Of a stretch of DNA of 64,000 bases, positions 50,891-59,449 are shown piece by piece (the first letter of the stretch is position 1; each line of letters opens with the position of its first letter). The notes below the pieces were generated by a model that saw only the letters and a program-made list of their open reading frames with translations, had not been told where the DNA came from and made no database searches. The position numbers were made by a program, and so were the translations under genes. The stretch is from the NCBI GenBank assembly GCA_963842795.1, contig CAWJHV010000039.1:86274-150273 (forward strand), given 5' to 3'. The stretch comes from WHSW01 sp963842795. GTDB taxonomy: Bacteria > Actinomycetota > Thermoleophilia > Solirubrobacterales > 70-9.

Positions 50891-51051
50891 GAACGGTCGT
50901 TAGGAACCTATGCCGCTCGCGACCCTGCCGTCAATGGGCACATGCGGCCACAACCCCCGCGCCCCATACGCCACTCCGTACGAAGCGAACGTTCGTTACG
51001 CGCTCCACCCCCGGAACGTCGGTGAGGTACGGGCAGTTAGGCTCGCCGCGC
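50891..51051. promoter_or_regulatory. Divergent promoter region of kdd operon and deacetylase
   Basis: 161 bp. Two palindromes: aacggtcgtt (50892-50901), touching the kdd start, and cgaacgttcg (50986-50995), extended as aagcgaacgttcgtt. Both share an AACG..CGTT pattern, suiting a TetR dimer. TTAGGC at about 51038-51043 is a possible -10 for the deacetylase gene. Confidence 0.55.
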
Positions 51052-52119
51052 GTGAGCCTCTCGATGCCCGTCGTCTGGACCGAGCGCCACCGGCTCCACG
51101 AGCCGGGCGGGGAGGTCTGGGTCGGGGTACGCACGCCGGGCACCGAGGTGCCCGAGCGTGCGGAGCGCATCCGCGAAGCGCTGGTCGCCGGCGGCGCCCA
51201 CCTGGTCGAGGCCGAGGACCACGACGACGCCGCGCTGCTGCTCGTCCACGAGCCGGAGCTGCTCGCCTTCCTCGCCGGCGCCTGGGAGGAATGGGTGGCG
51301 GCGGGGCTCGAGGCCGACCCGGGCCAGGATCGCGTCGTCCCCTACCTCTTCCCGGCCACCGGCCTGTTCTCCGGATTCGAGCCGGCGAGGGCGACGTCGA
51401 TCACGGCCCGGGCGGGTCAGTTCGCCTACGACACGATGACCCTGCTCGGCCCCGGCACCTGGGAGGCGGCGCGCGGCGCCGTCGACGCGGCCCTGACCGC
51501 GGCCGACCTGGTGCTCGCCGGGGAGCGGGCCGCCTACGCGCTCGCACGGCCGCCGGGCCACCACGTGACCCGCGACTGCTTCGGCGGCTCCTGCTACCTG
51601 AACAACACGGCCGCGGCGGCCGCCCGGCTGCGCGACGGCGGCTCCGGGCCGGTGGCGGTGATCGACGTCGACGCCCATCACGGCAACGGCACCCAGGCGA
51701 TCTTCTACGACGACCCCGAGGTCCTGGTCGGCTCGGTGCACGTGGACCCGGGCGCCGGATGGTTCCCGCACTTCCTCGGCTTCGCGTCCGAGACCGGGCG
51801 CGGCGCCGGCGCCGGCGCAAACCGCAATCTGCCGCTGGCGCCCGGAACCGGCGACGCGGGGTGGCTGGAGGCGATCGCCGAACTGGCCGAGTGGGCGCGG
51901 GCGCGCGACGCGCGCGCCCTGGTCGTCGCGCTCGGCGTCGACGCCGCGGCCGGCGACCCGGAGAGCCCGCTGGCGGTCACCGCCGACGGGTATCGCGACG
52001 CCGGCCGCGCCCTCGGCGAGCTCGGCCTCCCGACGGTCCTCGTCCAGGAGGGCGGTTACGACCTGGAGTCGATCGGCCCGCTGGTCGCCGCGGCCCTCGC
52101 GGGATTCGAGAGCGGGTGA
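51052..52119 (+). CDS. Histone-deacetylase-fold amidohydrolase
   Basis: 355 residues. Arginase/deacetylase fold zinc enzyme: ARPPGHHVTRDCFGG (His pair), VIDVDAHHGNGTQAIFYDD (zinc Asp and His), ALGVDAAAGDPESPL (second zinc Asp) and VQEGGYDLESIG (transition-state Tyr). This class includes acetylpolyamine amidohydrolases; it removes acetyl or other acyl groups from amines. It diverges from kdd across a shared regulatory region, so the substrate could be an N-acetylated diamine or acetyl-beta-lysine, but this is inference. GTG 51052 or in-frame ATG 51064 may be the start. Intact. Confidence 0.9.
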   Translation: MSLSMPVVWTERHRLHEPGGEVWVGVRTPGTEVPERAERIREALVAGGAHLVEAEDHDDAALLLVHEPELLAFLAGAWEEWVAAGLEADPGQDRVVPYLFPATGLFSGFEPARATSITARAGQFAYDTMTLLGPGTWEAARGAVDAALTAADLVLAGERAAYALARPPGHHVTRDCFGGSCYLNNTAAAAARLRDGGSGPVAVIDVDAHHGNGTQAIFYDDPEVLVGSVHVDPGAGWFPHFLGFASETGRGAGAGANRNLPLAPGTGDAGWLEAIAELAEWARARDARALVVALGVDAAAGDPESPLAVTADGYRDAGRALGELGLPTVLVQEGGYDLESIGPLVAAALAGFESG

Positions 52120-52128
52120 GCGGGCGGC

Positions 52129-52941
52129 TCAGCCACCCACGCCCACCCTGGTGACCGTGAACGCGGCGCCGCGCGGGTCGGCGAGCACCGCCTCGCGGCC
52201 GATCGGCATGTCGAACGGTGCCACGACCACCTCGCCGCCGAGCTCGCCGGCCCTGGCGGCGGTCGCGTCGACGTCGGCGACCCAGAAGTCGACGCTCCAG
52301 TGCGCCGGGGCGCCGTCGGCCGTCGGAGCCATCACCGCGACCACGTCGCGGGGCACGGGCTGCTCCGGCTCGCCCCCGAAGTAGCCGGGCAGGCGCCAGA
52401 GGAACGCCTGGTCCTCGCCGATGCTGAAGCCCTCGGCCTCCCAGCCGAAGAGCCCGTTGTAGAACGCCCTCGCCCCCTCGGGGTCGGCCGTGTTGAGCAT
52501 GCTCATCGACCAGGCGCCCGGCGCGTTGACGACCTGCGCACCCTCGCGCTCGATCGCCTCCCAGACGCCGAACACCGCGCCCCCTGGGTCGGCGAGCATC
52601 GCCACGCGCCCGGCCGGGGCGGCGTCGAAGGGCTCGGCGATCACCGCGCCGCCCAGCTCGCGCGCTCGGGTGGCGGCCGCGTCGGCGCTCTCAACCCGGA
52701 TGTAGGTGGTCCAGGCCGGCCGCGGCGGTCCGCCGGGCGGCGCGGAGCCCACGCCGGCGACGTCGCGGTCGCCCACCCGGGCGACGAAGAACTTGCCCCC
52801 CGCGCCGCCCGACATCGGGCCCGGGCCCTTGAACTGCCATCCGAACAGCTCGCCGTAGAAGCCGACGGCCGCGTCCGGGTCGGGCTGCAGGGTGTCGACC
52901 CAGCACGGAACGCCGGCCGGATACCGGTCTCGCTCGCTCAT
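52129..52941 (-). CDS. Two-domain glyoxalase/VOC-fold protein
   Basis: 270 residues, the intact paralogue of 11295-12108. Two VOC domains: PCWVDTLQPDPDAAVGFYGELFGWQF and the second starting WSMSMLNTADPEGARAFYNGLFGWEA, each with EPFDAAPAGRVAMLADPGGAVFGVWE-like strands. Function unknown; metal ligands are not obvious. It diverges from the HxlR gene over a perfect 7-bp-arm palindrome, so it is probably that regulator's target. Confidence 0.87.
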   Translation of the reverse strand: MSERDRYPAGVPCWVDTLQPDPDAAVGFYGELFGWQFKGPGPMSGGAGGKFFVARVGDRDVAGVGSAPPGGPPRPAWTTYIRVESADAAATRARELGGAVIAEPFDAAPAGRVAMLADPGGAVFGVWEAIEREGAQVVNAPGAWSMSMLNTADPEGARAFYNGLFGWEAEGFSIGEDQAFLWRLPGYFGGEPEQPVPRDVVAVMAPTADGAPAHWSVDFWVADVDATAARAGELGGEVVVAPFDMPIGREAVLADPRGAAFTVTRVGVGG

Positions 52942-52959
52942 CGCCTTTTCCTCCTCCGC

Positions 52960-52978
52960 TAGTTGGATAAACCAACTA
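52960..52978. promoter_or_regulatory. HxlR operator
   Basis: tagttgg-ataaa-ccaacta: perfect 7-bp arms with 5-bp spacer, between divergent VOC and HxlR genes. The A/T-rich centre contrasts with the surrounding GC-rich DNA. TAACAT at 53006-53011, 7 nt before the HxlR ATG, is a likely -10 element. Confidence 0.65.
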
Positions 52979-53018
52979 TATAGATGGAAAGTCCGATGAA
53001 GGGTCTAACATCGTCGAA

Positions 53019-53693
53019 ATGAGGAGCTACGGCGATCGATGCGGAATCGCCCGCGCGCTCGACATCGTCGGGGAGCGCTGGGCGCTGCTCGTCGTCCGCG
53101 AGCTGCTGCTGGGCCCGAAGCGGTTCACCGACCTGCGCGCCGGGCTGCCGCAGGTCGGCCCCGACGTCCTCTCCCAACGGCTGCGCGAGCTCGAGCGGGA
53201 GGACATCGTCGAGCGGCGCACGCTGGCGCCGCCGGCCGCCTCACGCGTCTACGAGCTCACCGAGCGCGGGCGAGCCCTCGAGCCGATCGTGCTCGAGCTC
53301 GGCCGCTGGGGGAGCCGGGCTCCGTTTCCGGCGGACGCACCTGATCTCGGCGTCGACTCGACCGTCCTCGCGCTGAAGACGCTCTTCGACCCGGGCCGGG
53401 CCGCGGCCGCGGCCGGGCGCTACGAGCTGCGATTCGGCGACCAGTCGTTCCGCGCCGACGTAGGCGGGGGCCGGTTCGAGGTCGCCCGCGGCGCGGCCGA
53501 GCGTCCCGAGGCGACGATCGCTGCCGACCCGATGGCGCTCGCGGCCGTGCTCTGGCAGGGCCGCGAGCTCGCCGACGCCGAGCGCGGCGGGGAGATCGAG
53601 ATCGAGGGGCGCCGGGCGGCCGCGAAGCGCTTCCTCGGGCTCTTTCCGGCGCCCGAGGAGCCCTCCTTTTCGTCCAGCGGCTCTAGTTCTTGA
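53019..53693 (+). CDS. HxlR-type regulator with C-terminal SCP2-like domain
   Basis: 224 residues. Residues 1-100 are a winged helix of the HxlR/MarR-like class (CGIARALDIVGERWALLVVRELLLGPKRFTDLRAGL, then VLSQRLRELEREDIVERRTL). Unlike plain HxlR proteins, about 100 more residues follow: ELRFGDQSFRADVGGGRFEVARG, PEATIAADPMALAAVLWQGRELADAERGGEIEIEG, an SCP2/sterol-carrier-like lipid-binding domain, likely the ligand sensor. It diverges from the VOC gene. The 3' end overlaps the convergent secreted copper-site protein by 11 bp. Intact. Confidence 0.88.
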   Translation: MRSYGDRCGIARALDIVGERWALLVVRELLLGPKRFTDLRAGLPQVGPDVLSQRLRELEREDIVERRTLAPPAASRVYELTERGRALEPIVLELGRWGSRAPFPADAPDLGVDSTVLALKTLFDPGRAAAAAGRYELRFGDQSFRADVGGGRFEVARGAAERPEATIAADPMALAAVLWQGRELADAERGGEIEIEGRRAAAKRFLGLFPAPEEPSFSSSGSSS

Positions 53694-55452
53694 GGAGGTT
53701 CTTCGGGCCCTTGGGGGCCTTGCCGGCCACTCGGACCGATCCGCGCATGTACGGGTGGATGCGGCAGAAGTACGTGTACGTCTTGCCCGGCGTCGTCAGG
53801 GGCGGCGTCGTGTAGACGTTCGAGCCCGTGGTCACCTCGCTGCTGGTGCTGGTGCCGTAGCCGAGCTGGCCGGAGTCGAACTTGATCTTCCCCTTCGCCA
53901 GCGGGTAGCCGATGCCCGGTCCCTCGTTGCAGGGCGCCGAGCACGAGGTCACCGTGTGCCAGGCCTGCTCGCTGTCGCTCATCTCGGGGAGCGCGTCGAA
54001 GTTGGTGAAGGTGACGCTCTGGCCCGGCTGGATCTTCGGCGGGCGCATGAGGTTGGTCGGGAAGCCCTTGAAGGCCGAGAAGCCGCCGAGCGAGTAGCCG
54101 AAGCCGTTGATCTCGATCCCGGTCGTCCCGATCTTGCGGCCCTTGCTGCGCAGCTTGCGCGGGTCGGGGATCTTGAGGTCCTTGCGCGCCTTCTTGTCGA
54201 TGTTCTCGGGCAGGCGGCCGTGGGTGAGGATGCCGCCCTCGTCGTACATCGCCTTGACCGCGGCCTCGTCGTCGAACGGGTCCTTGGCCAGGGGATCATT
54301 GGCGCGGGTGACCGACAGCGGCAGGATCCCCATCGACTCGTACCACGACGCCTTCCGGACGTCGTAGGTGACGTTGATCGAGACGGTGTCCCCCTCCTTG
54401 AGGCTGATCCGCCAATCCGGGCGGGTCGCCTCCATGCTGACGTCCCAGCTCACCGCTCCGGCGGGCTCGTAGTAGTGGGCGTTGGACCTGAACAACGGCC
54501 TGATCTCGCCCGGGTCGTCGCCGTCGACCTCCCCGGGGTCGGGCCCGTCGCGCGCGACCTGGAGATCGACGCGCTCACCACCGGGGTGCAGGTGACCGCC
54601 GCCGAAGACCAGTGTCCGGCCGCCGTCCGGCACGGTCCACTTGCTCAGCGGACTGATGTTCTCGCGCTCCTCGTAGCCGGCGACGTTGGGGTCGGTCGGG
54701 ACCTCGTCGGGGAAGACGTACTTGCCGTCGCCGTTGAGGTCGAAGCCGCGCTCGGCGTCGAACACCGGATACAGATGCGGGAGGCCCGCGACGTCCATCC
54801 ACTGGACCTTGGTCGTCTGGATGTCGGTCCGCGGCGGGTCGGTCTCGGGCACCCAATCGATCTCCCAGGTGACGTAGACCTGACGCCCGCCCTCGGCGTT
54901 GAGGCTGTGGAGCATGTAGTTGAGGAACCAGTTGTCGTCGCCGCCGACCTTGAGCCCGTAGCCCTGCGGCTCCATCGCGATCGTCTTCTCCTCGCCGGAG
55001 GCGAAGGTCGGCCCGTCCGGGCCGATCCAGACGATGTGGTGCAGGTGCAGGTCCCAGACACTCGGCGTGGTCACCGAGCCGTCGGGGTGGAGCTCGACCA
55101 TGCTCGGCTTGAAGCGCGTCACGTAGCCCTCGGCGGTCGAGCCCGGGGCGAAGACGCTCGCGTCACCCGGGCCGCTGACCTTGGTCGCGTTCGGGCAGGT
55201 CTCCGTCCGTCCGAAGAGATTCGTGTTCTGGCCCGGGTAGATCGTGATCGCGTCGGTGCGGCACTGGTAGGTGGTCATGTCCGGGTAGCTGGCCGGCTGA
55301 AGGGTCGCCTCGTCCTGGGCGATCGCGGGCGCAGCGCCGAGCAGCAGCGCGGCGGCTGCTGTGACTCCGAGGGCGACTGAAAAGAAACGGCCGCGTTCCC
55401 TGCGAGCTCGATCCACGGGGCCATTGTGACTGATTCTTCGGGCGAGGCGCAT
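53683..55452 (-). CDS. Secreted protein with C-terminal cupredoxin domain
   Basis: 589 residues. N-terminal signal segment (FFSVALGVTAAAALLLGAAPAIAQ). Residues about 60-330 carry paired His motifs VWDLHLHHIVWIGPDG and FGGGHLHPGGERVDL, similar to the SURNod19-like/copper-monooxygenase-like beta-sandwich; this assignment is tentative. The last 110 residues look like a type 1 copper domain: QSVTFTNFD, AWHTVTSCSAPC (His ligand) and YTYFCRIHPYMRGSVRV (Cys, His and Met ligands, CxxHxxM). It probably binds copper outside the cell and may transfer electrons or oxidise a substrate. Intact. ATG 55450 or a later in-frame GTG could be the start. Confidence 0.78.
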   Translation of the reverse strand: MRLARRISHNGPVDRARRERGRFFSVALGVTAAAALLLGAAPAIAQDEATLQPASYPDMTTYQCRTDAITIYPGQNTNLFGRTETCPNATKVSGPGDASVFAPGSTAEGYVTRFKPSMVELHPDGSVTTPSVWDLHLHHIVWIGPDGPTFASGEEKTIAMEPQGYGLKVGGDDNWFLNYMLHSLNAEGGRQVYVTWEIDWVPETDPPRTDIQTTKVQWMDVAGLPHLYPVFDAERGFDLNGDGKYVFPDEVPTDPNVAGYEERENISPLSKWTVPDGGRTLVFGGGHLHPGGERVDLQVARDGPDPGEVDGDDPGEIRPLFRSNAHYYEPAGAVSWDVSMEATRPDWRISLKEGDTVSINVTYDVRKASWYESMGILPLSVTRANDPLAKDPFDDEAAVKAMYDEGGILTHGRLPENIDKKARKDLKIPDPRKLRSKGRKIGTTGIEINGFGYSLGGFSAFKGFPTNLMRPPKIQPGQSVTFTNFDALPEMSDSEQAWHTVTSCSAPCNEGPGIGYPLAKGKIKFDSGQLGYGTSTSSEVTTGSNVYTTPPLTTPGKTYTYFCRIHPYMRGSVRVAGKAPKGPKNLLKN

Positions 55453-55526
55453 TCCGGTGTTTCAACACGCTCAGAGAACGAGAGTTTCTCGATTGCGACC
55501 GAGGCCGGTTCGGGCCGTCCCGGGCA

Positions 55527-55561
55527 TATAGTCGTGACGTGATCACGGCGGGTGATCCCGG
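55527..55561 (+). promoter_or_regulatory. Promoter and tiny leader ORF before the M19-like gene
   Basis: TATAGT (55527-55532) is 7 nt or fewer before GTG 55540, which opens an 8-codon ORF (VITAGDPG) whose TGA overlaps the GTG of the hydrolase gene (GTGA). This could couple translation of a leaderless mini-ORF to the main gene. Confidence 0.4.
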
Positions 55562-57604
55562 GTGAGGCGGGCGGTGCTGGCGGCGGCTGCCGCGACGGCG
55601 CTCGTCGCGGCAGCCGGCTCGGATGTAGCGGCCGACTCCGCCGCGGCGGCCGAGGTGACGCCCCACTTTCCCGACCGGCTCGCCAACGGCTGCTTCGCGG
55701 TGAAGGAGCTCGACAGGGGCCGCTTCCTGGAGTTCGCGGACGGGACCTACCGCGCCGGCCCGACGACGGCGCGCGACGCCGAGCGATTCTGGCTCGAGCC
55801 CACCACCCTCAGCTTCGGCTACCTGCTCTCCGACCGCGAGGGCCGGCTGATGGCCGTGACGGGCGACCGGGTGGGCGCTCAGACGACGCCGGCCCCGAAC
55901 GGCGAGTGGACACTCTCCAAGGCGCTCGGCGGCTTTCCGTTCGAGATCAACCGCGGCCGGCTGGCGCTCGCTGTGAAGGGCGGCGGGTCGCTGCGCCTGC
56001 GCAAGGGGCTCGGCACCGGGTTTCGGTTCGTCGCGGCGAACGGCTGTCGCCCCTTCCCCGAGGCCGGGCCGGGCGCCGTCGGCATGCCGTTCGCCGGCAC
56101 CAACCCGGACGGGACGGTCTTCGGCTTCGCCGACCCCCATCTCCACATCACCGCCAACCTGCGCGCCGGCGGGCGGATCATCCACGGCGAGCCCTTCGAC
56201 CGCTTCGGGATCACCGAGGCGCTCGGACACGACGAGGACGACCACGGCCCCGACGGGAGCGAGGACGTGACCGGCAACCTGCTCCGCACGGGGCTCCCGT
56301 TCGGCACCCACGACACCCACGGATGGCCGAGCTTCGCGGGCTGGCCGGTCCACGACACCAACACCCATCAGCAGGCCTATTACACCTGGCTCGAGCGCGC
56401 CTACGACGCCGGCCTGCGACTGGTCGTCGCGCAGGCGGTCGAGGACGAGCCGATCTGCCGGATCGAGCCGGTCCGCTCGCATTCGTGCGACGAGACCCAC
56501 ACGATCAAGCTCGAGGTCGAGGAGCTCGAGGGGCTTCAGGCCTACGTCGACGCCCAGAACGGCGGCCGCGGCCGCGGCTGGTTCCGGCTCGTCCACAGCC
56601 CGCGCCAGGCCCGCCGGGTGATCGAGCGCGGCAAGCTCGCTGTCGCCATCGGGGTCGAGTCGTCGAACCCGTTCGGCTGCTCGGAGACGGCCGGGTGCGA
56701 TCGCGCCGACGTCGACCGGGGGCTGGCGAAGCTGCGCCGGCTCGGCGTGAGCAGCCTCTTCGTCGCCCATTGGGTCGACAACGCCTTCGCCGGCCCGGCG
56801 CTCGAGGGCGGCACCAAGGGCGTCTTCATCAACATCTTCAACCAGGTCCAGACCGGCCACTACTTCCGCACCGGCCCCTGTCCTGACCCGAGCCAGGGCG
56901 AGGAGGTGGACACACTCGGCCCGGTCGAGATGGAGATCCTCGGTCAGTCCTTCCCGGCCGCGGCGGGCATCCCGCCGATGCCGAGCTACCCACCGGGAAA
57001 GCAGTGCAACGCCAAGGGGCTGACGAAGCTCGGCGCCTACCTGGTCCGGCGGATGATCGACGAGGGGATGCTGATCGAGGTCGACCACATGAGCGAGCCG
57101 GCGCGCGATCGCGTGCTCGAGATCGCGGCCGCGCACCGCTACCCGCTGGTCTCGGGCCACACCGGCACCGGCGGCAGCTGGACGCCGGAGGAGCTGCGGC
57201 GCCTCTACCGGCTCGGCGGGCTCGGTTCGGCCACCCCGGGGCAGGCGCCCGAGCTCGCCCGCCGGATCCTCGACTTCCGCCCATACCGCAGCGCGAAGCA
57301 CTACTTCGGGGTCGGGCTCGGCACCGATACCGGCGGCTTCTCCTCCCTGCCCGGCCCGCGCGACGACGGCGGGCAGGAGCCGCTCACCTATCCGTTCCGC
57401 TCCTACGACGGCCGGGTGACGTTCAGCCGCCAGCACAGCGGCGAGCGCTTCTTCGACCTGAACACCGACGGGGTCGCCCATTACGGCCTCTTCGCCGACC
57501 TGCTCGCGGACATGCAGCGCACCGCCGACGGGCCGGCGGCGATGCGGACCCTGTTCCGCTCCGCCGAGGCCTACCTCGAGATGTGGGAGCTCGCCCGCCG
57601 GTGA
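55562..57604 (+). CDS. Secreted M19-like metal hydrolase, copy 2
   Basis: 680 residues. Signal peptide RRAVLAAAAATALVAAAGSDVAA. Motifs resembling zinc dipeptidases/amidohydrolases: FADPHLHITANLRAGG, THDTHGWPSFAGWPVHDT, VIERGKLAVAIGVESSNPFGC, MLIEVDHMSEPARD (bridging and zinc residues), PLVSGHTGTGG and GVGLGTDTGGFSSL, and a final AEAYLEMWELARR. Six Cys in conserved positions suggest extracytoplasmic disulfides. It acts outside the cell on an unknown amide or peptide substrate. Intact, while its paralogue at 25288-27815 is broken and has an additional C-terminal domain. The start GTG overlaps the mini-ORF. Confidence 0.8.
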   Translation: MRRAVLAAAAATALVAAAGSDVAADSAAAAEVTPHFPDRLANGCFAVKELDRGRFLEFADGTYRAGPTTARDAERFWLEPTTLSFGYLLSDREGRLMAVTGDRVGAQTTPAPNGEWTLSKALGGFPFEINRGRLALAVKGGGSLRLRKGLGTGFRFVAANGCRPFPEAGPGAVGMPFAGTNPDGTVFGFADPHLHITANLRAGGRIIHGEPFDRFGITEALGHDEDDHGPDGSEDVTGNLLRTGLPFGTHDTHGWPSFAGWPVHDTNTHQQAYYTWLERAYDAGLRLVVAQAVEDEPICRIEPVRSHSCDETHTIKLEVEELEGLQAYVDAQNGGRGRGWFRLVHSPRQARRVIERGKLAVAIGVESSNPFGCSETAGCDRADVDRGLAKLRRLGVSSLFVAHWVDNAFAGPALEGGTKGVFINIFNQVQTGHYFRTGPCPDPSQGEEVDTLGPVEMEILGQSFPAAAGIPPMPSYPPGKQCNAKGLTKLGAYLVRRMIDEGMLIEVDHMSEPARDRVLEIAAAHRYPLVSGHTGTGGSWTPEELRRLYRLGGLGSATPGQAPELARRILDFRPYRSAKHYFGVGLGTDTGGFSSLPGPRDDGGQEPLTYPFRSYDGRVTFSRQHSGERFFDLNTDGVAHYGLFADLLADMQRTADGPAAMRTLFRSAEAYLEMWELARR

Positions 57605-57945
57605 GCTGGATGGCCGCCTTTGGCAGTGAGGGGGTGAAGGTGCCGGCGTCGGTCGAGGGCGCCCGTGGCGGGGCTTCGAGCGAACGCCGAGTGATGAGTT
57701 GAACACCGTATGGGGTGGTCAACTCATCAATCGACCGCAGAACCCGTCGATTGTCGACTTGAGCACAGCATGTGTGCTCAAGGCACCACCCACGCCCCGG
57801 GGACGCCACGAGCGCGCCTAGCCCGCCCCCCTCACTGCCAGGCCCGACCACGCACCCTCAGCGCAAGCCGGGGGCACCACGCACCCTCACCCCCGGGGTA
57901 TGGGCAAGTCCCGACCCGCGTGCGTGACCTCGTGGGATCACTCAT
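57605..57945. other. Intergenic region with three consecutive hairpins
   Basis: 341 bp between convergent genes, no ORF supported. It holds three tight inverted repeats in 90 bp: 57693-57728 (gatgagttga / tcaactcatc, with an inner cacc/ggtg pair), 57729-57752 (aatcgac / gtcgatt) and 57758-57782 (cttgagcaca / tgtgctcaag, 5-nt loop). None has a T-run. They may end transcription from both sides or form a structured RNA or repeat unit. The rest shows nothing. Confidence 0.6.
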
Positions 57946-59418
57946 CTAGGGCGCCGCCGCGATCTCCTCCGCGGCGCGCTCGCCGGACGCCACCGCCCCC
58001 TCGAGGTAGCCCTGGTTGGCCGTCGCGGTGTGCTCGCCGGCGAAGTGGATCGCGCCCTCGGGCTTGCCGGCGTAGCCGTAGTAGCGGGTGTACTGGCCCG
58101 GGAGGTAGGCGGCATACGAGCCGAGCGCGAGCGGGTCGGCGACCCAGCGGTCGGTCCATGCGCGGCCGTTGAAACCGCGGCGCAGCCCGCCGAGCCCGGC
58201 CGCCCCGTTCTGCCCCAGGCTGGTCAGGTTCCGCCGGACCTCGCGCGCGAGCGTGGGCGCATGGGGCTCGTCTGCGGGCAGCCCCGCGGCGCCCGAGCGC
58301 CCGCCGAAATAGGTGGTGATGATCGAGCCGCGACCCCGCTCGCCGAGGGTGCTCTCCCAGGTGTAGAGGAACGGGGCGTCGCTGATCATGTAGCCGTTCC
58401 AGCGGCCGTAGTCCTGGGGGCGGCGCTCGAACTGCATCAGCACCTTCGCGTTCGTGCCCATCCCGAGCTCGTCGATGCAGCGGCGCTTCTTCGCGCTCAG
58501 GCCGGCGCCGCCGAGGTCGACCCGGCGGAGGGTCGTGAACGGGAACGCCAGCACGACCCGGTCGGCCGTCACCTCGGCGGCGACGCCGCCGAAGCGCATC
58601 GCGTAGCTGCCGTCGCCGCGCTCCGACAGCGCCTCCAGCGGGGCGCCGAGCCTGACCGTCCCGTCGGGGAGCTGCGCGGCCAGCGCGTACACGATCTGGT
58701 CGTTGCCGCCACGCACGTGGTAGCGCTCGTCGGCGCCCGGGGTGTTCTCGACGTACTCGTAGAAGAGGTTGAGCGCGCTGAGCCGGTCCGCGTCGAGGCC
58801 GAACTCGCTAGCCATCTCCGCCCAGACGATCTGACCCTGCGAGCCGCGGCTGCCGCCCGGACAGTTGGCGTCGAGCCAGTCGGCGACCGAGAGCTGGTCG
58901 AAGGCGCGCGCGGCCGGGGTGGCGTTCGCGTAGCCGTAGGCGCCGACCCGGCGCGCGGCCGCCTCCAGCCGGCGCTGGAAGACCGCCCGGCTCGCGCGCA
59001 GCTCGGAGCGAGAGCGCAGGGCGCCGTTCAGCCAGAGGCGCGGGCGGCCCGGGTTGGCGAGCGCGTAGAGGTCGGTGAGCCCGAAGCCGAAGCGCCTTGC
59101 CAGCGCCCGGATCCGCTTGTGGCGGGAGTCGATGAACTCCCCTCCGTGCTCGGCGGTCTGGCCGCCGGCGAAATCGCGCGCGGTCCAGCATCGCCCTCCG
59201 ATCCGCTCCGGGTTCGCCTCGTAGACCGCGCAGCCGAGGCCCCGCTGCTGAAGGCGGAAGGCGCAGGCGAGGCCCGCGAGCCCGGCCCCGACGACGACGA
59301 TCCGCGGCTCCGCCCGCGTCCGGCTCGACATGCAGCCGGCGGCGCCGGGCGCCAGGATCAGCCCCGCGCCCAGGGCACCGAGCTTGAGCAGTTCGCGTCT
59401 GGAGAGCGCCTCCGCCAT
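57946..59418 (-). CDS. Flavin amine oxidase, Tat-exported
   Basis: 490 residues. Tat signal with SRRELLKLGALGAGL, then a possible lipobox (GAAGC), then FAD-binding VVVGAGLAGLACAFRLQQRG, ERIGGRCWTARDF typical of monoamine oxidases, and the C-terminal FAD motif IHFAGEHTATANQGYLEGAVASGERAA. It oxidises an amine (or other substrate) in the cell envelope with O2 and gives an aldehyde, ammonia and peroxide; the substrate is unknown. Intact. Convergent with the M19-like hydrolase. Confidence 0.9.
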   Translation of the reverse strand: MAEALSRRELLKLGALGAGLILAPGAAGCMSSRTRAEPRIVVVGAGLAGLACAFRLQQRGLGCAVYEANPERIGGRCWTARDFAGGQTAEHGGEFIDSRHKRIRALARRFGFGLTDLYALANPGRPRLWLNGALRSRSELRASRAVFQRRLEAAARRVGAYGYANATPAARAFDQLSVADWLDANCPGGSRGSQGQIVWAEMASEFGLDADRLSALNLFYEYVENTPGADERYHVRGGNDQIVYALAAQLPDGTVRLGAPLEALSERGDGSYAMRFGGVAAEVTADRVVLAFPFTTLRRVDLGGAGLSAKKRRCIDELGMGTNAKVLMQFERRPQDYGRWNGYMISDAPFLYTWESTLGERGRGSIITTYFGGRSGAAGLPADEPHAPTLAREVRRNLTSLGQNGAAGLGGLRRGFNGRAWTDRWVADPLALGSYAAYLPGQYTRYYGYAGKPEGAIHFAGEHTATANQGYLEGAVASGERAAEEIAAAP

Positions 59419-59449
59419 TGGCCGCTCAGGGAGCGTAGGCGCCGGCGCG

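Noticed and set aside
55163..57706. Very long open frame (847 codons) on the minus strand across the M19-like gene
   Set aside because: Composition is Val/Gly/Ala/Arg-rich without domains and it is antisense to a clear hydrolase; a typical high-GC shadow.
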